A stretch of DNA of 64,000 nucleotides from Agromyces mediolanus (lineage in GTDB: Bacteria; Actinomycetota; Actinomycetes; Actinomycetales; Microbacteriaceae). Made by a program: the position numbers and the translations under genes. The stretch is taken from the NCBI RefSeq assembly GCF_014648575.1, contig NZ_BMRJ01000005.1:49071-113070 (forward strand), read 5' to 3'. The notes under the pieces were generated by a model. That model ran no database searches. It was not told where the DNA came from and saw only the letters and a program-made list of their open reading frames with translations. How positions within the stretch are numbered: position 1 is the first letter of the stretch; each line of letters starts with the position of its first letter. Shown here piece after piece: positions 42,838 to 51,895 of this stretch.

Positions 42838-44526
42838 TCAGCGGGCCTCCCGGAGACGACGGAGTTCCGCCCGGCGCTCGGCCTGCTCCACCGGGTCGGG
42901 CACGGGCAGCGAGGCCAACAGGCGCTTCGTGTAGGGATCCGACGGCGCCCCGAGCACCTCGGCGCCGGTGCCCTCCTCGACGAGCTCGCCGTGGTAGAGC
43001 ACGGCGATGCGGTCGGCGAGCAGATCGACGACCGCGAGGTCGTGGCTGATGAAGAGCGACGCGAAGCCGAACTCCTGCTGCAGCTCCCGGAACAGCTCGA
43101 GCACGCGTGCCTGCACCGACACGTCGAGCGCGCTCGTCGGCTCGTCGGCGATGAGCAGCTCGGGCTCGAGGGCGAGCGAGCGGGCGAGGCTGGCGCGCTG
43201 GCGCTGGCCTCCGGAGAGCTCGTGCGGGTAGCGGTCGCCGTAGGCGCGCGGCAGCTGCACCGCCTCGAGCAGCTCGTCGACGCGCCCGCGGGCCTCCGCG
43301 GCGTCCGCCGCGCGCCCGTGGATCACGAGCGGTTCGGCGACGCACTCGGCGATCGTGAGCAGCGGGTTGAAGCTCGACGCCGGGTCCTGGAAGACGAAGC
43401 CGATGCGGCTCCGCGTGGGACGGAAGTCCCGCTCGCGGATGCCGTTCATCTCGTGGCCGAGCACCTGCAGCGAGCCACCGGTCACCTTCGTGAGCCCCGC
43501 GATGGCGCGGCCGATCGTCGTCTTGCCCGAACCGGACTCGCCGACGAGGCCGAGGACCTCCCCCGGTCGGATGACGAGGTCGACGCCGTCGACCGCGCGG
43601 AAGCCGGGCCGGCCGAACCGGCCGGGGTAGACGATCTCGAGCCCACGGGCCTCGACGACGGGCGCGGCGCCCGCCCACCCCTCGGCACGGGCGGCGACGC
43701 GCTCGGCGGCGCGCGCCGTGCCGTGGCCCACGTGCGGCACCGCGGCGAGCAGCGCCTTCGTGTAGTCGGCCTGCGGCGCGGCGAAGAGCTCGCGCACGGG
43801 CGCCTGCTCGACGAGCTTGCCCTGGTACATCACCGCGACGCGGTCGGCGAGGTCGGCGACGACGCCCATGTTGTGCGTGATGAGCACGATCGCCGTGCCG
43901 AACTCGTCGCGGCAGCGCCGCAGCAGGTCGAGGATCTCGGCCTGCACGGTCACGTCGAGCGCGGTCGTCGGCTCGTCGGCGACGATGAGCCCCGGGTCGA
44001 GCACGAGCGCCATCGCGATCACGATGCGCTGCTTCTGCCCCCCGGAGAACTGGTGCGGGAAGTGGTCGATGCGCACCTCGGGGTCGGGGATACCGACCCG
44101 GCCGAGCATCTCGATCGCCCGGCGACGCGCCTCCTTCTTCGAGACCTCGCCGTGGGCGCGGAGGCCCTCCATGATCTGCCAGCCCACCGTGTAGACGGGG
44201 TTCAGCGCGGTCGAGGGCTCCTGGAACACCATCGCGACGTCGGTGCCGCGGATCTCGCGCAGCTGCTGCTTGCCGAGCGAGATGACGTCGCGCTCGCGGG
44301 TGCCCTCGCGGTTCGAGAGCAGCACCACGCCGCTCGTCGTCGCCGTCTCCGGCAGCAGCCCGAGGATGGTCTTGGCGGTGACGGTCTTGCCGCTGCCGGA
44401 CTCGCCGACGATGGCGAGCACCTCGCCGCGGGCCACTTCGAGCGAGACGTCGTCGACCGCCTTCACCGCGCCCGAGTCGGTGGCGAACGAGACGCCCAGG
44501 TGCTTGATCTCGACGACCGTGCTCAT
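42838..44526 (-). CDS. Fused DppD-DppF peptide ABC ATPase
   Basis: A 562-residue protein with two complete ATPase domains. The first has Walker [10 protein letters not shown], signature [15 protein letters not shown] and Walker [15 protein letters not shown]; the second has [24 protein letters not shown] and [14 protein letters not shown]. The oligopeptide C-terminal helix ([15 protein letters not shown]) follows the second domain. Dipeptide/opine/nickel-type importers often fuse the two. The ATG overlaps the preceding permease stop as ATGA. Confidence 0.94.
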   Translation of the reverse strand: MSTVVEIKHLGVSFATDSGAVKAVDDVSLEVARGEVLAIVGESGSGKTVTAKTILGLLPETATTSGVVLLSNREGTRERDVISLGKQQLREIRGTDVAMVFQEPSTALNPVYTVGWQIMEGLRAHGEVSKKEARRRAIEMLGRVGIPDPEVRIDHFPHQFSGGQKQRIVIAMALVLDPGLIVADEPTTALDVTVQAEILDLLRRCRDEFGTAIVLITHNMGVVADLADRVAVMYQGKLVEQAPVRELFAAPQADYTKALLAAVPHVGHGTARAAERVAARAEGWAGAAPVVEARGLEIVYPGRFGRPGFRAVDGVDLVIRPGEVLGLVGESGSGKTTIGRAIAGLTKVTGGSLQVLGHEMNGIRERDFRPTRSRIGFVFQDPASSFNPLLTIAECVAEPLVIHGRAADAAEARGRVDELLEAVQLPRAYGDRYPHELSGGQRQRASLARSLALEPELLIADEPTSALDVSVQARVLELFRELQQEFGFASLFISHDLAVVDLLADRIAVLYHGELVEEGTGAEVLGAPSDPYTKRLLASLPVPDPVEQAERRAELRRLREAR

Positions 44527-45608
44527 CGCTTGACCTCGATTCCGTGCTCGTCGAACGATTCGCCGCTCTCGAGGCCGTCGAGGCCCCCGGGGCCGGCCGA
44601 GAGGGTGCCGCCGGGCACGACCGAGGTCTCGGCGACCTGGCCGGCGGCCTGCGCGACGCGGCGGCGCCCGCGCAAGCGCGGATCGGCGAGGTCGTTCAGG
44701 CTCTCGCCGACGAGCGTGATGCCGAGCACCGCAAGGACGATGGCGAGACCCGGGTAGAGCGAGGTCCACCAGATGCCGCTCGTGACGTCGGAGAGCGCCT
44801 TGTTCAGGTCGTAGCCCCACTCGGCGGCGGCCGTCGGCTCGATGCCGAAGCCCAGGAAGCCGAGGCCCGCGAGCGTGAGGATCGCCTCCGAGGAGTTCAG
44901 CGTGAAGATGAGCGGCAGCGTGCGAGTGGCGTTGCGCAGCACGTGCCGGAACATGATCCGGCCGTTCGACGCGCCGAGCACCTTGGCCGACTCGACGTAG
45001 GCCTCCGCCTTGATCCGCACGGTCTCCGCCCGGACCACCCGGAAGTACTGCGGGATGAACACGACGGTGATCGAGAGCGCCGCGGCGAGGATGCCGCCCC
45101 ACAGGCTCGACTGGCCGCCGGAGATCATGATCGACAAGGCGATCGCGAGCAGCAGCGAGGGGAAGGCGTAGATCGCGTCGCAGACGACGACGAGCACCCG
45201 GTCGAACCAGCCGCCGAAGTAGCCGGAGACGAGGCCGAGCAGCACGCCCGCGATGATCGAGGCGATCACCGCGACGATGATCACGAGCAGTGCGGTCTGC
45301 GCGCCCCAGATCACCCGGGACAGCACGTCGTAGCCGCCGACGGTGGTGCCGAAGGGGTGCTCGGCCGAGGGGGCCTGCTGGCTGCCGAAGGCGCCGTCCT
45401 CGCCGCGGAGCTGCGCGAAGCCGTACGGCGCGAGCAGCGGGGCGAAGATCGCGGTCAGGACGAACAGCCCCGTGATGACGAGGCCGGCGACGAGCATGCC
45501 GCGCTGCAGGCCGACGCTCTGGCGCAGCTGGTGCGCGACCGGCAGGCGGTCGCGCAGCCGGCGCTTCGGCACGGCGACGGGAGTCGCGGAAGTGGTGGTG
45601 GCGGTCAT
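44523..45608 (-). CDS. DppC-type ABC permease
   Basis: A 361-residue permease with a basic N-terminus and six predicted helices. DAIYAFPSLLLAIALSI and the EAA loop SAKVLGASNGRIMFRHVLRNATRTLPLIFTL are diagnostic of the DppC/OppC subunit. The C-terminal tail (about 300-361) is Gly/Glu-rich and longer than usual. It starts one base after the previous stop. Confidence 0.93.
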   Translation of the reverse strand: MTATTTSATPVAVPKRRLRDRLPVAHQLRQSVGLQRGMLVAGLVITGLFVLTAIFAPLLAPYGFAQLRGEDGAFGSQQAPSAEHPFGTTVGGYDVLSRVIWGAQTALLVIIVAVIASIIAGVLLGLVSGYFGGWFDRVLVVVCDAIYAFPSLLLAIALSIMISGGQSSLWGGILAAALSITVVFIPQYFRVVRAETVRIKAEAYVESAKVLGASNGRIMFRHVLRNATRTLPLIFTLNSSEAILTLAGLGFLGFGIEPTAAAEWGYDLNKALSDVTSGIWWTSLYPGLAIVLAVLGITLVGESLNDLADPRLRGRRRVAQAAGQVAETSVVPGGTLSAGPGGLDGLESGESFDEHGIEVKR

Positions 45609-45609
45609 C

Positions 45610-46701
45610 TCAGTACCTCACCCTCGGGTCGATGAGCGCCGCGATGATGTCGACGACGAAGTTGGTGAGCGCGACGATGACGGCGAGCATGGCGACGATG
45701 CCCTGCACGGCGACGAAGTCGCGGGCCTGGAGGTACTCGGCGAGCATGAAGCCGAGCCCCTTCCACTCGAAGGTCGTCTCGGTCAGCACCGCCCCGCCGA
45801 GGAGCAGCGCGATCTGCAGGCCGATGACCGTCACGATCGGGATGAGCGCGGGCCGGTAGGCGTGCTTCGTCACGAGGCGCCGCTCGGCGACGCCGCGGGA
45901 GCGGGCCGCGTCGACGTAGTCGGTCGACAGCGTGCCGATCACGTTGGTGCGCACGAGCCGGAGGAAGACGCCGGCCGTGAGCAGGCCGAGCGCGATCGCG
46001 GGGAGCACGGCGTGCCGGAGCACGTCGCCGAGGACGGCCGGATCGCCCGTCAGGATCGCGTCGATCGTGTAGATGCCCGTGCTGAACGGCAGGAACTGCA
46101 TCTCGAGCTCCGAGCCGGTGGAGGCGCGCCCCGCGACGGGCAGCACGCCGAGCCAGACCGAGAAGACGAGCTTCAGGAGCATGCCGGCGAAGAACACCGG
46201 GGTGGCGTAGCAGAGGATCGCGAAGACGCGCAGCACCGCGTCGCCCCAGCGGTCGCGCACGTACGCGGCGACCATGCCGAGCGGGATGCCGACGATGAAG
46301 GCCACGAGGAGCGCGTAGAAGGCGAGCTCGAGGGTGGCGGTGCCGTACGTCACGAGGACCTCGACGACCGGGCGGTTATCGGACAGCGTCGTGCCGAAGT
46401 TGCCGGTGAAGATCTGGCCGAGGTACTCGAAGTACTGCACGATGATGGGCCGGTCGTAGCCGGCGTTGTGGATCGCCTCGGCGAGCTGCGCGGGCGGCAG
46501 TTTGCCGCCGAGGGCGGCGGTGATCGGGTCGCCGGTCGCCCGCATGACGATGAAGACCACCGTCACGAGGATGAAGACCGTCGGGATGACCAGCAGGGCG
46601 CGCATCGCGATGTACCTGCCGAGGCTGCCGCCGGAGGATCTCTCCTGGCGTCGGGGGGCGCCACCCGGGGTGGTCGGCGGCGCGGTCGTCGTTGAGCTCA
46701 T
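45610..46701 (-). CDS. DppB-type ABC permease
   Basis: A 363-residue permease with six helices. The DppB hallmarks YIAMRALLVIPTVFILVTVVF, FGTTLSDNRPVVEVL, IPLGMVAAYVRD and the EAA loop VDAARSRGVAERRLVTKHAYRPAL are clear. It is separated from the binding-protein gene by a 96-nt gap with a strong hairpin. Confidence 0.93.
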   Translation of the reverse strand: MSSTTTAPPTTPGGAPRRQERSSGGSLGRYIAMRALLVIPTVFILVTVVFIVMRATGDPITAALGGKLPPAQLAEAIHNAGYDRPIIVQYFEYLGQIFTGNFGTTLSDNRPVVEVLVTYGTATLELAFYALLVAFIVGIPLGMVAAYVRDRWGDAVLRVFAILCYATPVFFAGMLLKLVFSVWLGVLPVAGRASTGSELEMQFLPFSTGIYTIDAILTGDPAVLGDVLRHAVLPAIALGLLTAGVFLRLVRTNVIGTLSTDYVDAARSRGVAERRLVTKHAYRPALIPIVTVIGLQIALLLGGAVLTETTFEWKGLGFMLAEYLQARDFVAVQGIVAMLAVIVALTNFVVDIIAALIDPRVRY

Positions 46702-46726
46702 GTTCGCCTATCGTCGGGACGGAACG

Positions 46727-46760
46727 AAAGGCGGCCCGCCCTCGGAAGAGGCGGGCCGCC
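46727..46760 (-). terminator. Hairpin between binding protein and permease genes
   Basis: On the minus strand GGCGGCCCGCC (46760-46750) pairs with GGCGGGCCGCC (46740-46730) over 11 bp, followed by TTTCGTT. Its place after the binding protein suggests partial termination that keeps the binding protein in excess over the membrane parts. Confidence 0.7.
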
Positions 46761-46797
46761 CGTTCGGTTCTTCGGAAACCTTACCGGCTGTCGGGGA

Positions 46798-48432
46798 TCA
46801 ACCCTTGGCCAGCGCGGCGTAGCGGAACTTGAACGACGCGTCGAGGGTGTCCTCGGCGCCCGTCACGTCGGCCCCGACGACCGCGACCTGCGCGCCCTGG
46901 AGGTACGGCACGGTCGACAGGTCGGCCGCCACCTTCTCCTGGATCTGCTCGATGAGCGCGGTGCGCTCCGCCGGGTCGGCCGTGACCGCCTGCTGCAGGA
47001 TGAGGTCGTTGACCTCCTGGTTGTTGTAGTGGTTCGCCAGGAAGTTCTCGATCAGGAAGAACGGCGTGAGGTAGTTGTCCGCGTCCGAGTAGTCCGGGAA
47101 CCAGCCGAGCTGGTAGGCCGGGTACACGTCCGAGCTGCGGTCCTTCGAGTACTGCACCCACTCGGTGGTCTGCAGGTTCACCTTGAAGAGGCCGGATGCC
47201 TCGAGCTGGTCCTTGATGAGGGCGTACTCGTCACCCGAGGACGGGCCGTAGTGGTCGTTCGAGTACTGCAGGTTCAGCTCGACCGGGACGGTCACGCCGG
47301 CGGCCTCGAGGCTCGCCTTCGCCTTGTCCGCGTCGGGGCCGCCGTTGCCGTCGCCGTAGAGCGGCTTCAGCGCGTCGACCTGGCCGGTGAGGCCCGCCGG
47401 GACGTAGGAGTACAGCGGGGTGTAGGTGCCCTTGTAGACCTGCGTGGCGATCTCGTCGCGGTCGATGAGGTCCGCGACCGCCTGGCGGACGGCGAGCGCC
47501 TTGGCCGGGTCGGCCTCGGGCGTCGTCGCGCCGTACGGCTGGGTGTTGAAGTTGAAGACGATGTAGCGGATCTCGCCGCCGGGGCCGTCGACGACCTTCA
47601 CCTTGTCATTCTTCTTGAGGTCGTCGATGTCGGTCGCGGAGAGGCTCCGGAACGCGACGTCGATGTTGCCCTCCTGCACGTCGAGCTTGAGGTTCGACGA
47701 GTCGGCGTAGTACTTGACGTTGACCTTGTCGGTCTTCGGCGCGCCGAGGATGCCCTCGTAGTCGGGATTCGCCGCGTACGAGATCAGCTCGTTCATCTTG
47801 TAGCTCGTGATGACGTACTGGCCGGCGAACGCCTCGCCCTTGACGATCTCGTCGTCGGAGGTGAGCGCATCGGCCGAGAAGACGTCCTCGTCGACGATCG
47901 GGCCCACCGGGCTCGAGAGGATCTGCGGGAAGATCTGGTCGTTCTCGCTCTTCAGGTGGAAGACGACGGTGGTGTCGTCGACCGCTTCGACCGAGTCGAG
48001 GTTGTAGAGCAGCGACGACGGGCCGTTCTCGTCGGCGATCTTCAGCTGCCGGTCGAAGGAGAACTTCACGTCCGAGGAGGTGAGGTCGTTGCCGTTCGCC
48101 CACTTGAGGCCCGGCTTGAGCTTCACGGTGTACTCGGTCGGCGCGGTGAACTCCGCGGACTCCGCGATGTCGGGCTCGACGTCGGGGCTGCCGTACGGGG
48201 TGTTCATGAGGAACGGGAACACCTGGTTCATCACGGCGAACGAGCCGTTGTCGTACGAACCGGCCGGGTCGAGCGTCGTGATCTTGTCGGTCGTGCCGAT
48301 GGTGATCGAGTCACCGCCGCCGCTGGAGCCGTTCGAACCGCCGGCCGAGCAGCCCGCGAGCGCGAGCGCCGCGATCGAGAGGCCGGCGACGGCGACGATG
48401 CCGCGACGCGCGGTAGTGGATGCGGATGTCAT
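46798..48432 (-). CDS. Family 5 substrate-binding lipoprotein
   Basis: A 544-residue family 5 (DppA/OppA/opine-type) lipoprotein. Signal and lipobox: TTARRGIVAVAGLSIAALALAGC (Cys near 30). The mature part has PDIAESAEFTAPTEYTVKLKPGLKWANGNDLTSSDVKFSF, the family-5 landmark, and VFNFNTQPYGATT. ATG 48432 is chosen for its fit with the signal peptide; an ATG 10 codons upstream is possible. It begins a six-gene operon of two permeases, the fused and separate ATPases and a hydroxyacid dehydrogenase. The ligand is a peptide or opine-like compound by family. Confidence 0.93.
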   Translation of the reverse strand: MTSASTTARRGIVAVAGLSIAALALAGCSAGGSNGSSGGGDSITIGTTDKITTLDPAGSYDNGSFAVMNQVFPFLMNTPYGSPDVEPDIAESAEFTAPTEYTVKLKPGLKWANGNDLTSSDVKFSFDRQLKIADENGPSSLLYNLDSVEAVDDTTVVFHLKSENDQIFPQILSSPVGPIVDEDVFSADALTSDDEIVKGEAFAGQYVITSYKMNELISYAANPDYEGILGAPKTDKVNVKYYADSSNLKLDVQEGNIDVAFRSLSATDIDDLKKNDKVKVVDGPGGEIRYIVFNFNTQPYGATTPEADPAKALAVRQAVADLIDRDEIATQVYKGTYTPLYSYVPAGLTGQVDALKPLYGDGNGGPDADKAKASLEAAGVTVPVELNLQYSNDHYGPSSGDEYALIKDQLEASGLFKVNLQTTEWVQYSKDRSSDVYPAYQLGWFPDYSDADNYLTPFFLIENFLANHYNNQEVNDLILQQAVTADPAERTALIEQIQEKVAADLSTVPYLQGAQVAVVGADVTGAEDTLDASFKFRYAALAKG

Positions 48433-48633
48433 ATCCGGGTCCCTCTTCCTGTCAGAGTTCATCGCGGACCAGCGCCCGGTCCGGCGCCTGCCCGCGATTC
48501 GATATCCCCAACACCTAGCACACGGCAGATGGAAACGTGCACGGCGGGGAGCTGCGACGGAGGAATGTTTACCGATCTGCAACCAAGCGCGCAAGGGATG
48601 CGCGTGATTGCACGGATGGACGGATGGCCCGCC

Positions 48634-50523
48634 TCATTCGGCGCGGAGGGCCACCCGTTCGCGGTCGATCTCGACGATCGCGCGCTGCAGCATCTCGTAG
48701 CTCGCCCGGTCCTCCGCGGCGAGGCGCGTCAGCCGACCCATCAGCTCGACCTTCTGCCGCAGCAGCTCCCGGTCGACGAGCGAGGAGAGCACGCCGCGCA
48801 CCCAGCCGGCGATCGCCGCCTCGTTGCGCTGCGGCACGGGCAGCACCGCGAGCTGCTGCACGATGCTCGCGAACGGGGCCGGCACCTGGCCGATGACCCG
48901 GTCGACGGTGATCGCCTCGACGCCCCCGCCGAGGGCCGCCGCGATCCCGTCGCGCACGACCGCGAGCGAGGGGTTCTCGAAGCGCGCCTCCGCGGCGTGC
49001 GCGAGCAGGCCCGGCTCGGCGGAGCCCGGGTACTGCAGCATCGCCTGGAGCGCCTCGCGCTCGAGCCGGGTCGAGGGATCGTTGGGCAACTCGGAGATCG
49101 AGAACGGGCGCGCCGGGGCATCCGCCCGCGTCTCGGTCTGGACGCCCTCGTTCGCGTTCGGGGCGCGGCGCTCCCCCTGGCCGCGGTCGCGCTCCCCCGA
49201 GCGACTGCGACTCGTCGCCGCCTTGACGGCGCGGCCGACCTCGCCGAGGTCCATGCCGAGCATGCGCGCGAGCTCGCGCGAGTAGCCGGGGCGCAGCGCG
49301 GGGTCGCGGATCTCGGCGACGACCGGCGCCGACTGGCGCAGCGCCGACACCCGGCCCTCGACGGTGTCGAGGTCGTACCGGCCGACGATCTGGCGCAGCA
49401 CGAACTCGAACATCGGCACCTTGGTGTCGACGAGGGTGCGCACCGCGTGGTCGCCGCGGGCGAGCCGCAGGTCGCAGGGGTCGAGCCCGTCGGGCGCGAC
49501 GGCGACGAAGGTCTGCGCGGCGAAACGCTGCTCCTCGGCGAAGGCCCGCATCGCGGCCTTCTGCCCGGCCTCGTCGCCGTCGAAGGTGAACACCACCTCG
49601 CCCACGCCGGAGTCGTCGCCGAGCACCCGTCGGAGCACCTTGATGTGGTCGACGCCGAAGGCGGTGCCGCACGTCGCGATCGCCGTCGTGACCCCCGCGA
49701 GGTGGCAGGCCATGACGTCGGTGTAGCCCTCGACGACGACGACGCGCTGCGAGCGGGAGATGTCTCGCTTGGCGAGATCGAGCCCGTACAGCACCTGCGC
49801 CTTGTGGTAGATCGCGGTCTCGGGGGTGTTCAGGTACTTCGGGCCGTTGTCGTCGTCGAGCAGCCGCCGGGCGCCGAAGCCCACGGTCTGCCCGGTGACG
49901 TCGCGGATCGGCCAGACGAGACGGCCGCGGAAGCGATCATAGACGCCGCGGTCGCCCTGCGAGACGAGACCGGCCGCCGCGAGCTCCTCGGTCGAGAAGC
50001 CGCGCCCCCGCAGATGCTTCGTCAGCGCGTCCCAGCTCTTCGGCGCGAAGCCCACGCCGAAGCGCTTGGCGGCCTCGGCGTCGAATCCGCGCTCGCCGAG
50101 GAACCGGCGACCCACCTCGGCGATGGGCTGCAGCAGCTGCTCGGCGAAGAACTCCGCCGCCGCCTGGTTCGCCGCGAGGAGCCGGGCGCGGTTGCCGTGG
50201 TCGCTCGCCTGGCCGCCGTCCTCGTAGTGCAGCTCGTAGCCGATGCGTCCCGCGAGGCGCTCGACGGCCTCGGTGAAGGAGACGTGGTCCATCTTCTGCA
50301 GGAAGCTGTAGACGTCACCCGACTCGCCGCAGCCGAAGCAGTGGTAGAAGCCGACCCCGGGGCGCACGTTGAAGCTCGGGCTGCGTTCGTCGTGGAAGGG
50401 GCAGAGGCCCTTCATCGAGCCGACGCCGGCGGACTTCAGACTCACGTACTCGCCGATGATGTCGGCGATGTTCGTGCGGGATTTCACCTCTTCGACATCG
50501 CTCTGTCGAATTCGGCCCGCCAT
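48634..50523 (-). CDS. dnaG: DNA primase
   Basis: A 629-residue primase that makes RNA primers for replication. CHC2 zinc ribbon: Cys41, His44, Cys62, Cys65 (CPFHDERSPSFN ... HCFGCGESGD). The TOPRIM core has VVVVEGYTDVMACH and FTFDGDEAGQKAAMRAF. The C-terminal region (about 415-629) is the DnaB-interacting part, with a low-complexity linker. The ATG at 50523 is supported by TAGGAT 6 nt upstream; a GTG six nt earlier is possible. Commonly grouped with dgt and dusB in actinobacteria. Confidence 0.98.
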   Translation of the reverse strand: MAGRIRQSDVEEVKSRTNIADIIGEYVSLKSAGVGSMKGLCPFHDERSPSFNVRPGVGFYHCFGCGESGDVYSFLQKMDHVSFTEAVERLAGRIGYELHYEDGGQASDHGNRARLLAANQAAAEFFAEQLLQPIAEVGRRFLGERGFDAEAAKRFGVGFAPKSWDALTKHLRGRGFSTEELAAAGLVSQGDRGVYDRFRGRLVWPIRDVTGQTVGFGARRLLDDDNGPKYLNTPETAIYHKAQVLYGLDLAKRDISRSQRVVVVEGYTDVMACHLAGVTTAIATCGTAFGVDHIKVLRRVLGDDSGVGEVVFTFDGDEAGQKAAMRAFAEEQRFAAQTFVAVAPDGLDPCDLRLARGDHAVRTLVDTKVPMFEFVLRQIVGRYDLDTVEGRVSALRQSAPVVAEIRDPALRPGYSRELARMLGMDLGEVGRAVKAATSRSRSGERDRGQGERRAPNANEGVQTETRADAPARPFSISELPNDPSTRLEREALQAMLQYPGSAEPGLLAHAAEARFENPSLAVVRDGIAAALGGGVEAITVDRVIGQVPAPFASIVQQLAVLPVPQRNEAAIAGWVRGVLSSLVDRELLRQKVELMGRLTRLAAEDRASYEMLQRAIVEIDRERVALRAE

Positions 50524-50529
50524 GCTCAC

Positions 50530-50535
50530 ATCCTA
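50530..50535 (-). promoter_or_regulatory. -10 element TAGGAT of dnaG, likely leaderless
   Basis: On the minus strand TAGGAT ends 6 nt before the dnaG ATG at 50523. Confidence 0.5.
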
Positions 50536-50585
50536 TGCTCCGCCGGACCCTCCGGGGCCCGATGCCACCGCGCCACCGTCGCGCG

Positions 50586-51893
50586 TCAGCGCTGCACGAG
50601 CCGCTCGTGCCAGGCGAGCGCCGACTGGTCGGTGAGGCTCTGCACCTGGTCGACGACGACCCGCTTGCGCGCGGCGTCGTCGGCCGCGGCCCGCCAGTCC
50701 TCGGCGAGGCCCGGGTCGAGGTGCTGCTCCCCCGTCTCGAGGAGGACGTCGGCGAGCGAGGTCAGCACCTCGCGCTGCTGCCGGTAGATCGGCTGCCGCG
50801 TGTTGCGGGACATCACGAAGGCCGCGACGATGCCCTTGAGCACCGCGATCTCGGCCTGGATCTCGCGGGGCACCACGACGTCGCCGTCGAAGCGGATGAG
50901 GCTCGCCACCGGGAACGCCGCCCGGGTGGCCTCGGTCGCGGCGTGCGCGAAGCGGCCGATGAGCTGGCTCGTGAGGTTCTTGAGCCGTGCCTGGTCGAGC
51001 CGGCTGCCGCTCCACGTGTCGAGCCAGACGTCGAGCGAATCGAGCCGGTCGAACGCCGCCATGAGCTCGTCGTGCGAGTGCTGCCCGCCGATCCACTCGT
51101 ACATCGAGGCGACGAGCTCGTCGTGGTCGACGCGGCGGCCGAGCGCTTCGACGTCGAGGTAGCCGTTGACGACGGCGTCTTCGAAGTCGTGCACCGAGTA
51201 GGCGATGTCGTCGGAGAGGTCCATCACCTGCGCCTCGATGCAGAGCCGCCGCTCGGGCGCCCCGGCCCGCAGCCACTCGAACACCGCGACGTCGTCGTGG
51301 TAGAAGCCGAACTTCTGCCGCCCGGATGGGTCGGCCACGCCCTGCTCTTCTGGCCAGGGGTACTTGCAGCTCGCGTCGAGGCTCGCCCGGGTGAGGTTCA
51401 GCCCGTAGCTGCGGCCGTCGGCATCGAACACCTTCGGCTCGAGCCTCGTGAGGATGCGGAGGGTCTGCGCGTTGCCCTCGAAGCCGCCGATGTCGGCCGA
51501 CCAGGCGTTGAGCGCCTTCTCGCCGTTGTGCCCGAAGGGCGGGTGCCCGAGGTCGTGCGCGAGGCAGGCCGTGTCGACGACGTCGGGATCGAGGGCGAGG
51601 TTGGCGGCGAGCTCGCGACCGATCTGGGCGACCTCGAGCGAGTGGGTGAGCCGGTTGCGGGCGAAGTCGAGACCGGCGGTGGGGCTCAGCACCTGGGTCT
51701 TCGCCGCGAGGCGCCGCAGCGCGCTCGAGTGCAGCAGGCGGGCCCGATCGCGGGCGAAGTCGCTGCGCCGCGAGGAGTGCTGCTCGGGCAGCAGCCGCTC
51801 GGCGTCGGCCTCGCCGTAGCCGCCGAAGAGCCTCGCGTCGCCGAGCAGCTCTGCGCCGCCGAACAGGCGGTCGCCGAAGGCCGGGATCGTCAC
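50586..51893 (-). CDS. dgt: dGTP triphosphohydrolase
   Basis: A 435-residue HD-domain enzyme that cleaves dGTP to deoxyguanosine and triphosphate. Metal-binding residues sit in RNRLTHSLEVAQIG and CLAHDLGHPPFGHNGE, with the later Asp in DLSDDIAYSVHD, as in the family. KTQVLSP before the first His is also typical. The GTG at 51893 lies 2 nt after the dusB stop, so the two are co-transcribed. An RNA primer of dnaG follows downstream. Confidence 0.96.
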   Translation of the reverse strand: MTIPAFGDRLFGGAELLGDARLFGGYGEADAERLLPEQHSSRRSDFARDRARLLHSSALRRLAAKTQVLSPTAGLDFARNRLTHSLEVAQIGRELAANLALDPDVVDTACLAHDLGHPPFGHNGEKALNAWSADIGGFEGNAQTLRILTRLEPKVFDADGRSYGLNLTRASLDASCKYPWPEEQGVADPSGRQKFGFYHDDVAVFEWLRAGAPERRLCIEAQVMDLSDDIAYSVHDFEDAVVNGYLDVEALGRRVDHDELVASMYEWIGGQHSHDELMAAFDRLDSLDVWLDTWSGSRLDQARLKNLTSQLIGRFAHAATEATRAAFPVASLIRFDGDVVVPREIQAEIAVLKGIVAAFVMSRNTRQPIYRQQREVLTSLADVLLETGEQHLDPGLAEDWRAAADDAARKRVVVDQVQSLTDQSALAWHERLVQR

Positions 51894-51895
51894 GC

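Noticed and set aside
47029..50787. A 1252-codon open frame on the plus strand
   Set aside because: It is antisense to the family 5 lipoprotein and dnaG, both certain genes.
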